From: Pseudomonadales bacterium
GTDB lineage: Bacteria; Pseudomonadota; Gammaproteobacteria; Pseudomonadales; UBA5518
Direction of reading: 5' to 3'
Assembly (NCBI GenBank): GCA_022072145.1
Contig: JAJVIG010000016.1
Span: 1 to 64,000, forward strand
Length of the DNA: 64,000 nucleotides
Shown here piece by piece: positions 24,051-31,973 of the stretch. Position numbers and translations under genes: made by a program. Every line of letters starts with the position of its first letter. The stretch's first letter is position 1. A model generated the notes under the pieces. That model did not search any database and was not told the origin of the DNA. It saw only the letters and a program-made list of their open reading frames with translations.

Positions 24051-24845
24051 TCAGATCGCCGCGCGCGGCATGCTGACCTGCGAGGTGGTGATGCCACCGT
24101 GCACTCCGACCACCTCGCCAGTGACGTAGGCCGCCGCCGGCGAGGCCAGATACAGCGCGCACGCGGCCACGTCCTCGGGATCGCCAAGGCGACCCAGCGG
24201 CGTGCGCTCGTTCATGACGCGTTCCATCTCGTCGTTCATGAAATTGGTCAGCGCGGTGGTGCGCGTGGCGCCGACGCCGATCGCGTTCACGCGCACCTTC
24301 GGCGCGAATTCCTGCGCGAGTTCCTGCGTCATCCACGACATCGCCGCCTTGCCGACCCCGTAGGCCACGAAGCCCGGTTGCGGATGATGGCCCGCCATCG
24401 ACGAGATGTTCACGATCGCGCCCTTGCCGGCGGTGCGCACCATGTGCGGCACGCAGATCCGCGACAGCGAGAACGCGGTGGTCACGTTGAAGCGGAAGCA
24501 GGCCTCGAAATCCTCGTCGGAGGTCTGCAGCGCGGGCTGCGGACCCCAGCCGCCGGCGTTGTTGACCAGGATATCGAGCCGCCCGAACTCGGCCAGCCCC
24601 CGCTCGACCAGCGCCGCGCGCTGCCCGGCGTCGAGCACGTCGCACGGAACCACCAGCGCGCGCCGCCCGCGCGTGCGCACCTTCGCCGCGGTGTCCTCCA
24701 TCTCGCTCGCGGTGCGCGCCGAGATCACCACGTCGGCGCCGGCGTCGGCGAAGGCGAGCGCGATCGCCGCGCCGATGCCGCGCCCCGAGCCGGTGATGAT
24801 CGCGACCTGTCCATCGAGGCGAAAACGGTCGAGCATGCTGTTCAT
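24051..24845 (-). CDS. SDR family oxidoreductase
   Basis: The product is 264 residues, a classical short-chain dehydrogenase. NAD(P)-binding TGSGRGIGAAIALAF (residues 18-32) and NNAGGWG are present, as is the catalytic Ser, with Tyr and Lys in FVAYGVGKAAMSW. The C-terminus ends in SQVSMPRAAI. It closely resembles the SDR at 34190-34984 throughout, including the unusual terminal xMPRA motif, so the two are paralogues. It is followed by the PQQ dehydrogenase gene after ten bases, suggesting the two act on related alcohol/ketone substrates. The region upstream is a repeat-rich gap, and the ATG at 24845 (or 24836) is directly preceded by GGAGACCCGTAA. Confidence 0.88.
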   Translation of the reverse strand: MNSMLDRFRLDGQVAIITGSGRGIGAAIALAFADAGADVVISARTASEMEDTAAKVRTRGRRALVVPCDVLDAGQRAALVERGLAEFGRLDILVNNAGGWGPQPALQTSDEDFEACFRFNVTTAFSLSRICVPHMVRTAGKGAIVNISSMAGHHPQPGFVAYGVGKAAMSWMTQELAQEFAPKVRVNAIGVGATRTTALTNFMNDEMERVMNERTPLGRLGDPEDVAACALYLASPAAAYVTGEVVGVHGGITTSQVSMPRAAI

Positions 24846-24868
24846 TTACGGGTCTCCTGTGGCTGTTG

Positions 24869-24931
24869 GTTGCGGGTTGCGGGTTGCGGGTTGCGGGTTG
24901 CGGGTTGCGGGTTGCGGGTTGCGGGTTGCGG
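24869..24931 (+). repeat. Perfect heptamer tandem array, nine copies of GTTGCGG
   Basis: Nine uninterrupted copies of GTTGCGG occupy 63 bases, starting 24 bases upstream of the SDR start codon on the opposite strand. Such arrays change length by slippage. Its place in the 5' leader of the SDR/PQQ-dehydrogenase genes could let copy number affect expression. No reading frame of a real gene crosses it. Confidence 0.95.
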
Positions 24932-25063
24932 GCGGGGGCCGATTATGCCGCCTGGCGGGCCCAACCGGCATTGCCGATCGGCAATATCGCGAGCGTGCCG
25001 CTGCAAAACCGCCGCTGCGACTCCAGGAGTCATTGCGATACCCCTGTGCCCAAACACAATCCC

Positions 25064-25329
25064 GTAGGTTCGGCCTGCGGCCGAACAACTCATGCCCGGG
25101 CACAGCCCGGACCTACGCGAACCTGTCCCGTAGGTTCGGCCTGTGGCCGAACGATGTTGCCTTCGGTGCCACGCCGTACACGTCCGGGCACAGCCCGGAC
25201 CTACGCGAACACGTGCCGTAGGTTCGGCCTGTGGCCGAACAACGATGTTGCCTTCGGTGCCACGCCGTACACGTCCGGGCACAGCCCGGACCTACGGCGG
25301 AACCGTGTCCGGGCGCAGCCCGGACCTAC
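25064..25329 (+). repeat. REP-like (BIME-like) palindromic repeat array
   Basis: Three units (25064-25116, 25130-25204, 25218-25295) and a half unit (25307-25329). Each unit begins GTAGGTTCGGCCTG, which forms a hairpin with GGCCGAAC, and ends with a second hairpin GTCCGGGC..GCCCGGACCTAC; GTAGGT at one end mirrors ACCTAC at the other. Units 2 and 3 also share an internal stretch with GATGTTGCCTTCGGTGCC. The same two hairpins occur near fliE at 53391-53527. The rest of the 508-base gap (24846-25353) holds the heptamer array and about 130 bases without visible features. Confidence 0.88.
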
Positions 25330-25353
25330 GGGCACGACGTCCGGGGTGGGGCG

Positions 25354-25887
25354 TCAGAGCCCCATATCGACCAGACGGTACGGGTCCTCGCCGTTCCATG
25401 CGGCGGCCTCGCGCGCGCAGGCCTCGAAACCGGCGAGCGTGGCGGGGTCGGCGGGCATCAGCTCGATTACCAATCCGCTCAGCGCCGGGTGCTCGAGGTA
25501 GACATAGCGCGCGTAGTCGTTGGCGAGCACCGCGTGCTCCAGCAGTCCCGCCGCCCTGGAGCGCTCCACCGCCTCGTCGATGTCGGGCACCACGTAGCCG
25601 AGCTGGTGCAGCACCTGCGCCTGCGGGGTGTCGTGGAAGAAACGGTACGGGGACGGCGCGTCGTTGATCTGCTGGATCAGCTCGATCTGCATGCCCCCCT
25701 GGTAGGCGAGCGCCACGTGCATGCGCACGTCGGCCTGCGCGCCCCGAAAGCGCGAACGCAGCGCCACATTGCGGTAGCCCCACCAGGGACCCACGCCGCA
25801 GTGCCAGACCCAGCTGCGCATCGCGGCGTCGATGTCCTTGACCAGGAAGCCCCATTGCCGGATCGGGCCGAACAGTGGTTCGAACAT
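25354..25887 (-). CDS. VOC/glyoxalase-like family protein
   Basis: The product is 177 residues. It has two beta-alpha-beta-beta-beta-like halves: QWGFLVKDIDAAMRSWVWHC and LHQLGYVVPDIDEAVERSRA, with a metal-ligand type Glu in GMQIELIQQ and another in GLVIELMP. The Glyoxalase_4-like pattern resembles methylmalonyl-CoA epimerase or ring-cleavage-type dioxygenases without identifying the substrate. It sits 34 bases downstream of the F420-LLM gene and looks like part of that operon. It ends next to the REP-like array. Confidence 0.8.
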   Translation of the reverse strand: MFEPLFGPIRQWGFLVKDIDAAMRSWVWHCGVGPWWGYRNVALRSRFRGAQADVRMHVALAYQGGMQIELIQQINDAPSPYRFFHDTPQAQVLHQLGYVVPDIDEAVERSRAAGLLEHAVLANDYARYVYLEHPALSGLVIELMPADPATLAGFEACAREAAAWNGEDPYRLVDMGL

Positions 25888-25921
25888 GTGCTTCCCCCTG
25901 CGTACGTTGTGTTATGCGCGC

Positions 25922-26947
25922 TCAGCGGCCCCGCAGTGCCGCCACCACAGCGGCGAAGTCGGCATCCTCGGCGGGATCCTCGGGCAGCATCAGCGTGATC
26001 GACCCGGCAAGTCCCGCATACCGCCGTTCCAGTTCCGCGGTGATCGTAGCGTAGGTTCCGGACGGGATGAAGGCATCGAGCATCTCGTCGTCGATCACTT
26101 CCTTCATGCGGTCCCAGCGGTTTTCGCGCGTCAGCGCGAGCAGCTGCTCGCCGCGCTCCTGCCAGCCGAACAGTTCGAGGCTGGGCCAGTACGCCGGGGT
26201 CGAGTACAGGAAGCCGAGCATCCCGCGCCACTTCTCGCGCTCGCGGCGGACCGCCTTCTCGTCCGGCCCGGTCGCGACCAGCGAACCCAGCACGAGCCGG
26301 AAGTCCTCGAGGCTGCGGCCGCTGCGCGCGGCGCCTTCCGCGAGGCGCGTGCGCACCACTTCGCTCACGTAACGCGGCGGCGTGTTGGTCGGATGCGTGA
26401 TCATGCCGTCGGCGATCTCGCCCGCCAGCGCGGTCATCACCGGACCCACCGCGCCCATCAGCAGCGGCACGTGCGGGTGCTCGATCGGACCCGGATTGAA
26501 GAAGGGCTGCAGTCGCGTGAAGCGGTAATGCTCGCTGACGTAGGAGAGCTTGCTGCCGTTCTGGAACGCATCGAAGATCGCGCGCAGCGCGCCGATGTAC
26601 TCGCGCATGCGTGGCGCCGGCGCGCTCCACTGCGCGCTGTAGCGGTCCTCGATGTTCTGCTTGATCTGGGTTCCCAGCCCGAGCTCGAAGCGTCCGCCCG
26701 ACAGCGCCTGCAGGTCCCACGCGCTCAGCGCCACGTTCATCGGGCTGCGCGGAAAGGCGACCAGCACCGAGATGCAGACCCGGATCCGCTGCGTGGCGTT
26801 CAGCGCCAGTGCGGCGAGCAGGAAGCCGTCGTGGACCGCATCCGGCACTTGCAGGCCGTCGAAGCCCAGCGCCTCGGCGCGGCGCGCGTGCGCGGCGATC
26901 GCCGCCGGCCCCATGTTCTCGGGAGTGCTTGCGTAGACGGTGAACAT
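25922..26947 (-). CDS. F420-dependent LLM class oxidoreductase (TIGR03617-like)
   Basis: The product is 341 residues with the luciferase-like TIM barrel: an N-terminal FTVYASTPENMGPAAIAAHA, AEALGFDGLQVPDAVHD, LSAWDLQALSGGRFELGLGT and IADGMITHPTNTP. Members of this group use F420 or flavin as hydride carrier. The cofactor type cannot be proven from sequence. It lies between the VOC and sulfotransferase genes, all on the minus strand with gaps of 34 and 42 bases, so they are probably one operon. A second, divergent LLM gene is at 31974. The physiological substrate is unknown. Confidence 0.85.
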   Translation of the reverse strand: MFTVYASTPENMGPAAIAAHARRAEALGFDGLQVPDAVHDGFLLAALALNATQRIRVCISVLVAFPRSPMNVALSAWDLQALSGGRFELGLGTQIKQNIEDRYSAQWSAPAPRMREYIGALRAIFDAFQNGSKLSYVSEHYRFTRLQPFFNPGPIEHPHVPLLMGAVGPVMTALAGEIADGMITHPTNTPPRYVSEVVRTRLAEGAARSGRSLEDFRLVLGSLVATGPDEKAVRREREKWRGMLGFLYSTPAYWPSLELFGWQERGEQLLALTRENRWDRMKEVIDDEMLDAFIPSGTYATITAELERRYAGLAGSITLMLPEDPAEDADFAAVVAALRGR

Positions 26948-26989
26948 GCGTGCGTATCCTCTTCCGGTGCGTTGAAGGGTGGTGATGGC

Positions 26990-28159
26990 TCAGCCGGCGT
27001 CGGCGCCGGGGGCCGGCCGGGCCGCATCGCGTTCCCAGCCGAAACGCTGGAACAGCGGCGCGAGCCGCCGGCGGATCTCGTCGGCGTCGAGCCCGAATTC
27101 CGCCAGGCTGTACGAATGCGTGGTCTCATGGCGCCCGGCGCGCGCCTGCTCGGCGTCAAGCACTGCGGCGTACTGCGCCCCCACCTCCAGCCCGAGCGCC
27201 GCGTAGACCTCCCCGACGGTGCGTTTGGGTTCGGCGACCAGTTGCCGGTAGTCGACGATCGCGCGCGGCGTACCGGGGTGGCGCTCGAGCACCTCGAGCG
27301 GATACGTGTAATTGTGGAACGACAGTTCGGCCAATGCGCGCAACGAGGACTGCATGCGCGCCTCGTCGAAGTGGCGCGCCGACCAGCTGAACTTCATCAG
27401 CTTGAGCAGGCTGGGCATGGTTTCCAGCGGATTGCGGTAGAGCAGCACGAAACGCGCATCGGGAAACACCTCGAGCAGCGTCTCGACGCGCCCGCAAAAG
27501 GTCGGGTTCTTGCTCAGGTGGATGCGGTTGTCACCGTTGACGTAGAGCTGGCGGCGAACGCACTCGCGATAGAAACCCATCAACCGCCGGCGCCGCGGCT
27601 CCGGACGCCGGTCGATATGGTAGAAGTCGAGCTGGTCCAGGTACGGCAGCTCCGTCATCCAGTAACCGGAGGCGCAGGAGTTGGTCAGCATGAAGTCGTC
27701 TTCCTCGGGCAGGCGATACCCCATCCGGTGGATGTGGTTCGACGGACCGAAGATGCGCTGTTCGCGCGCATCGACCCATTTCGCGAGCCGCCCTCCGAGC
27801 CAGCGCGCATCGATGCGTGCCAGCCAGTGCACCGCCTTCTTCTGCAGCACCGAGGGCGCGAACAGCTCCCAGTACAGGAATGCGCTGAAGCGTTCGCCGT
27901 CGGCGCTGAGCAGGCGGTGCATCAGCGTGGTGCCACTGCGCGCGTGGCCGATCACGAACACGGGCTGGCGCACCTCGACGCGTCGCAACCCCGGGAACAG
28001 CAGCGGGTCCAGCGCAAAGCACACGGCGTTGAACAGCGCGATCAGCGGAATCTTCACCAACAGCCGCAGGTACAGCTTGCAACGCCGACGCGGGTTGCCC
28101 TCGTGCGCCGCCAGCCAGATCAGCCGGCGCCAGGTGTCGAAATCGAAATGGAACAGCAT
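26990..28159 (-). CDS. Sulfotransferase family protein
   Basis: The product is 389 residues. The PAPS 5'-phosphosulfate loop is VFVIGHARSGTTLM (about residues 67-80), and the 3'-phosphate-binding strand region FVLLYRNPLETMPSLLKLMK is clear. IHLSKNPTFCGRVETLLEVF and VDYRQLVAEPKRTV complete the pattern of the sulfotransferase family 3-like group. It would transfer sulfate from PAPS to an alcohol or amine acceptor. In bacteria with LLM, SDR and VOC neighbours such genes often accompany lipid or steroid chemistry, but no direct evidence is present. It is the first gene of the minus-strand set and is divergent from mlaF across a 186-base gap. Confidence 0.88.
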   Translation of the reverse strand: MLFHFDFDTWRRLIWLAAHEGNPRRRCKLYLRLLVKIPLIALFNAVCFALDPLLFPGLRRVEVRQPVFVIGHARSGTTLMHRLLSADGERFSAFLYWELFAPSVLQKKAVHWLARIDARWLGGRLAKWVDAREQRIFGPSNHIHRMGYRLPEEDDFMLTNSCASGYWMTELPYLDQLDFYHIDRRPEPRRRRLMGFYRECVRRQLYVNGDNRIHLSKNPTFCGRVETLLEVFPDARFVLLYRNPLETMPSLLKLMKFSWSARHFDEARMQSSLRALAELSFHNYTYPLEVLERHPGTPRAIVDYRQLVAEPKRTVGEVYAALGLEVGAQYAAVLDAEQARAGRHETTHSYSLAEFGLDADEIRRRLAPLFQRFGWERDAARPAPGADAG

Positions 28160-28345
28160 GCCCGGACCTCACGCACACGCCGGCGCCGCCCGAAACGGGC
28201 ACCGTGCGAACTGCCAACGGTAACGCGTCATCGTCGTCGGGGAAATGGCATCCGTCACCACAATGTCATGTTCGATCCGCTCAGAACTCGACTTCCGGGC
28301 CGCATGCTATAGAATTCGCCGCTCGATCAGCAGACCCGCAGGCCA

Positions 28346-29158
28346 ATGTCCACCGACAACGTCGTCGAAATCCAGAACCTGTCGTTCGCCTACCCCTCGG
28401 GGCGCAAGGTGCTGTCGAACATCGATCTGGCGATTCCGCGCGGCAAGGTGATCGGCATCATGGGGCAGAGCGGCTGCGGCAAGACCACGCTGCTGCGCAT
28501 GATCGGCGGCGCGCTGAGGCCGTCCCAGGGCGACGTGCGCGTGTTCGGCACGTCGTTGCGCGGCATGAGCCAGCGCCAGATCTACGCGCTGCGCCGTCGC
28601 ATGAGCATGCTGTTCCAGTTCGGCGCGCTGTTCACCGACATGTCGAGCTTCGAGAACGTGGCGTTCCAGATGCGCGAGCACACCACGCTCGACGAGGCGC
28701 TGATCCGCGACCTCGCACTGATGAAGCTGCACGCGGTCGGGCTGCGCGGCGCCGAACACCTGATGCCGTCCGAGCTCTCCGGAGGCATGGCACGGCGCGT
28801 CGCGCTGGCGCGCGCGATCGCGCTCGACCCGGAACTGATGATGTACGACGAGCCCTTCGCGGGCCTCGATCCGATCTCGCTCGGCGTGATCGGCCAGTTG
28901 ATCCGCAAGCTGAACGACGCGCTGGGCGCCACCTCGATCATCGTGACGCACGACATCCAGGAATCGCTGAAGATCGTCGATTACATCTATTTCGTCGCCG
29001 ATGGCCGGGTCATCGCCGAGGGCAGCGCCGAGCAAGTGAAGGCTTCGCTCGAGCCCTACGTGCACCAGTTCGTCTGGGGCGAGGCCGACGGCCCGGTACC
29101 GTTCCACTACCCCGCCAGGGACTACGTGGCCGACCTGCTCGGGAGCCCGGGCGCATGA
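28346..29158 (+). CDS. mlaF: Phospholipid ABC transporter ATP-binding protein MlaF
   Basis: The product is 270 residues. It is the ATPase of the Mla system, which moves phospholipids between the membranes to keep outer-membrane asymmetry. Walker A is GQSGCGKTT (40-48), the signature LSGGMARR begins at 144, and Walker B LMMYDEP is at 164-170. The C-terminal tail, which contacts MlaB in Escherichia coli, is present (FHYPARDYVADLLG). It is the first gene of mlaFEDCB. A TATAGA -10-like hexamer at 28308-28313 lies about 33 bases upstream, with no convincing -35. The start of mlaE overlaps its stop by four bases. Confidence 0.95.
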   Translation: MSTDNVVEIQNLSFAYPSGRKVLSNIDLAIPRGKVIGIMGQSGCGKTTLLRMIGGALRPSQGDVRVFGTSLRGMSQRQIYALRRRMSMLFQFGALFTDMSSFENVAFQMREHTTLDEALIRDLALMKLHAVGLRGAEHLMPSELSGGMARRVALARAIALDPELMMYDEPFAGLDPISLGVIGQLIRKLNDALGATSIIVTHDIQESLKIVDYIYFVADGRVIAEGSAEQVKASLEPYVHQFVWGEADGPVPFHYPARDYVADLLGSPGA

Positions 29159-29943
29159 TGAACCCGGCCCCGATGCTGCGCCGCCTCGGCGCGACCACCA
29201 TCAACGCACTGTGGCGCCTCGGCTTCGCGACGCGGTTCCTGCTCGCCACCGTGCGCCACACGCCGGCGGCGTTTCGCCGGCTGCCGCTCACCGTGCGCGA
29301 GATCTACTTCGCCGGGGTGCTCTCGCTGACGATCATCCTCGTGTCGGGGCTGTTCGTCGGCATGGTGCTCGGCCTGCAGGGCTACGACACGCTGGCACGC
29401 TTCGGCTCGTCGGAGGCGCTCGGCGTGCTGGTCGCGCTGTCGCTGGTGCGCGAGCTGGGTCCCGTGGTCGCCGCGCTGCTGTTCGCCAGCCGTGCCGGCA
29501 GTGCGATCACCGCCGAGATCGGGCTGATGAAGGCGACCGAGCAACTCGACGCGATGGAAATGATGGCGGTCGACCCGATCGCGCGCGTGATCGCACCGCG
29601 CTTCTGGGGCGGCGTGCTCGCGATGCCGCTGCTCGGCATGCTGTTCACCGCCACCGGCATCATCGGCGGCTTCCTGATCGGCGTGGTCATGATCGGTGTC
29701 GACGCCGGGCAGTTCTGGTCGCAGATGCAGTCCGCCGTGGACCTGCGTCAGGACGTGCTCAACGGCGTGTTCAAGAGTTTCGTGTTCGGCATCGCGGTGA
29801 CGTGGATCGCGGTGTTCGAGGGCTACGAGGCACCGCCTACCGCCGAGGGAGTGTCCGGCGCCACGACGCGCACCGTCGTGACCTCCGCGCTGGTGATCCT
29901 CGCGCTCGATTTCGTACTCACCTCCTTCATGTTCATGAGATGA
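29155..29943 (+). CDS. mlaE: Phospholipid ABC transporter permease MlaE
   Basis: The product is 262 residues with five or so membrane helices. Family blocks: TVREIYFAGVLSLTIILVSG, LGLQGYDTLARFGSSEALG, ALSLVRELGPVVAALLFASR and AGSAITAEIGLMKATEQLDA, the MlaE coupling-helix region. An N-terminal amphipathic interfacial helix precedes TM1. I chose the ATG at 29155 (coupled ATGA). The adjacent ATG at 29158 would remove one residue. It is the inner-membrane channel of the MlaFEDB complex. Confidence 0.95.
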   Translation: MMNPAPMLRRLGATTINALWRLGFATRFLLATVRHTPAAFRRLPLTVREIYFAGVLSLTIILVSGLFVGMVLGLQGYDTLARFGSSEALGVLVALSLVRELGPVVAALLFASRAGSAITAEIGLMKATEQLDAMEMMAVDPIARVIAPRFWGGVLAMPLLGMLFTATGIIGGFLIGVVMIGVDAGQFWSQMQSAVDLRQDVLNGVFKSFVFGIAVTWIAVFEGYEAPPTAEGVSGATTRTVVTSALVILALDFVLTSFMFMR

Positions 29944-29955
29944 GCCAGTAACGCT

Positions 29956-30459
29956 ATGAACCGCACCACGATCGATCTCTGGGTCGGCATCTTCGTCGCC
30001 CTCGGCCTCGCAGCCCTGGTCTTCCTGTCGCTGCAGGTCGCGAACCTGACCGGTGGCACCAGCGGCGCCACCTACACGCTGACGGCCCGCTTCGACGACC
30101 TCGGGGGGCTCAAGGTCAAGGCGCCGGTCAAGAGCGCGGGCGTGGTGGTCGGACGCGTCGCCGATGTGCGCTTCGACAACCAGACCTTCGAGGCCGTGGT
30201 GACGCTGCGCGTGGAGAGGCGCTACGAGTTCCCGTCCGATACCTCGGCGAAGATCCTGACCTCCGGTGTGCTCGGCGACCAGTACGTCGGCCTGCTGCCC
30301 GGCGGCGACATCGAGAACCTGCAGGACGGTGACGCGATCGAGCTCACGCAGGGCGCGATCGTGCTCGAGAACCTGATTTCGAAGTTCCTGTTCAATTCCA
30401 CTTCCGGCAGCGACGCCAAAAAGGACGCGAACGGCCCGGAAGACGAGTTCGAGGAGTGA
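29956..30459 (+). CDS. mlaD: Outer-membrane lipid asymmetry protein MlaD (MCE domain)
   Basis: The product is 167 residues. One membrane helix (residues 9-27, WVGIFVALGLAALVFLSLQV) anchors a periplasmic MCE domain with YTLTARFDDLGGLKVKAPVK and GVVVGRVADVRFDNQTFEA. The hydrophobic tail EGAIVLENLISKFLF-like segment (here QGAIVLENLISKFLF) lines the hexameric lipid pore. It is followed by a charged C-terminal extension. Spacing to mlaE is 12 bases and to mlaC 4 bases, typical of the operon. Confidence 0.95.
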   Translation: MNRTTIDLWVGIFVALGLAALVFLSLQVANLTGGTSGATYTLTARFDDLGGLKVKAPVKSAGVVVGRVADVRFDNQTFEAVVTLRVERRYEFPSDTSAKILTSGVLGDQYVGLLPGGDIENLQDGDAIELTQGAIVLENLISKFLFNSTSGSDAKKDANGPEDEFEE

Positions 30460-30463
30460 AGCG

Positions 30464-31108
30464 ATGATCGCGCCTGCATTGTCCCGGATCGCCCGCACGC
30501 TCACGACCGTGGCGGCGTTGTTGTGCGCGTGTCTGGCGTCCCTGTCCGCCTGGTCGACCGAAGTCGAACCCGATGCGCTGGTGCGCTCGGTCAGCCAGGA
30601 TGTGATGGGCATTCTCGAGCAGCACGCCGCCGACCCGGGCAGCGCCGCGGTGCAGGAAATGGTGAGCGAGAAGGTCCTGCCGCACTTCGATTTCGCGCGC
30701 ATGGCGGCCCTGGCCTCGGGACTCGCGTGGCGCAGCGCAACACCCGAGCAGAAAGCCGAGCTCACCGAGGAATTCCGCAGCCTGCTGGTGCGCACCTATT
30801 CGAAGGCGCTCGGCAAGTTCCGGGGCCAGAAGCTCGAGTTCGATCCGCAACGCAAGAGCGCCGACCAGCGCAAGGCGATCGTGCGTTCGCGCCTCGTGCA
30901 GGCCGGCTCGGAGCCGATCACGGTCGATTACCGGATGGCGGTGACGGCCACCGGCTGGAAGGTCTACGACGTCTCGGTAGACGGCGTCAGCCTGGTGACG
31001 ACCTACCGCGATGCCTTCGCCGAGGAATCGCGCCGCAACGGGATTCCGGGACTGATCAGGATGCTGAAGGACAAGAACGCGAACCTCGCGGCCGGCAGGA
31101 CCGCATGA
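30464..31108 (+). CDS. mlaC: Periplasmic phospholipid-binding protein MlaC
   Basis: The product is 214 residues with a signal peptide (about residues 1-31). The mature part has the Tgt2/MlaC pattern: SEKVLPHFDFARMAALASG, ATPEQKAELTEEFRSLLVRT, and WKVYDVSVDGVSLVTTYRDA near the end. It ferries phospholipid across the periplasm between MlaD and the outer-membrane MlaA complex; mlaA is not in this window. The stop overlaps the mlaB start by four bases. Confidence 0.94.
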   Translation: MIAPALSRIARTLTTVAALLCACLASLSAWSTEVEPDALVRSVSQDVMGILEQHAADPGSAAVQEMVSEKVLPHFDFARMAALASGLAWRSATPEQKAELTEEFRSLLVRTYSKALGKFRGQKLEFDPQRKSADQRKAIVRSRLVQAGSEPITVDYRMAVTATGWKVYDVSVDGVSLVTTYRDAFAEESRRNGIPGLIRMLKDKNANLAAGRTA

Positions 31109-31386
31109 GCGTCACGCGGGTCGGTGACGCGCTGCGGCTCGACGGGGCGGTCACCATGGAGACCGTGCCGGCGCTGCTCGCCGGGTTGCGTTCGCTGTGC
31201 GACGCGAATGTGCGTGCAATGGACTTCGCGGGTGCCACCGAGGTGGATTCCGCAGCGGTCGCGCTCGCGCTGGAGGTCCGTCGCCTGATGTCGTCCGTCG
31301 GGTGCCGGCTCGACTTCCGCAACCTTCCCGACGCGCTGCGCAAGCTGATCGCGCTCTACGGCGTCGAGGAACACCTCGACGTCTGA
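31105..31386 (+). CDS. mlaB: STAS-domain protein MlaB
   Basis: The product is 93 residues. It has the single STAS fold expected of MlaB, with VRAMDFAGATEVDSAAVALA carrying the conserved D-S-A (MlaB-like Thr/Ser loop) that contacts MlaF. It stabilises and activates the MlaF ATPase on the cytoplasmic face. The ATG at 31105 is coupled to the mlaC stop. It ends the operon; the next gene converges from the opposite strand 14 bases downstream. Confidence 0.9.
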   Translation: MSVTRVGDALRLDGAVTMETVPALLAGLRSLCDANVRAMDFAGATEVDSAAVALALEVRRLMSSVGCRLDFRNLPDALRKLIALYGVEEHLDV

Positions 31387-31399
31387 TTCGCCGCCGCGA

Positions 31400-31834
31400 T
31401 CACAGCACCTCGGGCAGGTGCGCGCGGATCTCTGCCGCCGGATGGTGCACCAGGTTCGAGACCACCTCCGCGGCGACCACGGCACGCGTATCGTCATCCA
31501 GATGGCGGCGCAATTCACCGAGCACGTGCGGATCGGCAACGAGGTAGATGCGGTCGCATTCGCCGGTGTGGAACGCCGCGTTGACGACCACCGCCAGCGC
31601 CCGCACGAAGCGGCTCAACTCCTCCTCCTTCGCACCACGCTCGCGCTCCATGCCGTGCACCGCGGAACCGCTGCCGCCGCTACCGCCGCGGTCACTCTCC
31701 AGATCGCCCGTATGCAGCCGCGCGCAGGGATTCAGCAGGTCGTGGTTCTCTTCGAGCACCGCCGACTTGCCGTGCGGCGCCTCGAACACGCGCGCCGCCT
31801 CGTGACTCGCGACCACCACCATCACCTTGTTCAT
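31400..31834 (-). CDS. Host attachment-like family protein
   Basis: The product is 144 residues. N-terminal VMVVVASHEAARVFEAPHGK and C-terminal DRIYLVADPHVLGELRRHLD match the family named after Agrobacterium attachment proteins (related to the baeRF fold of tRNA/translation factors). The middle holds a Gly/Ser-rich segment with a His (GGSGGSGSAVHGME) where homologues are variable. Biochemical function is unknown. It converges on mlaB and is divergent from the F420-LLM gene at 31974, with about 140 bases between starts. The ATG at 31834 is preceded by AAGGAGCAGGCA. Confidence 0.75.
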   Translation of the reverse strand: MNKVMVVVASHEAARVFEAPHGKSAVLEENHDLLNPCARLHTGDLESDRGGSGGSGSAVHGMERERGAKEEELSRFVRALAVVVNAAFHTGECDRIYLVADPHVLGELRRHLDDDTRAVVAAEVVSNLVHHPAAEIRAHLPEVL

Positions 31835-31973
31835 TGCCTGCTCCTTGCCGCGCACACGCGCATGGATGACCCGGTTGCGCCGAATATACAACAGCCCCCG
31901 GCGCGAGCGTGAACCGGCCACGCGCGCACCAGCGCTGAAGTACACTGCGCGCACCGCCTGGAGAGCACCGACG

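Noticed and set aside
24869-24931. Heptamer array as coding repeat (NPQPATR-type peptide)
   Set aside because: Frames crossing it have no start signals and end in the palindromic array; they are not conserved-looking proteins.
25064-25329. Possible CRISPR array
   Set aside because: Units are long, palindromic at both ends, variable in spacing and share their internal sequence, and no cas genes are near; REP-like elements explain it.
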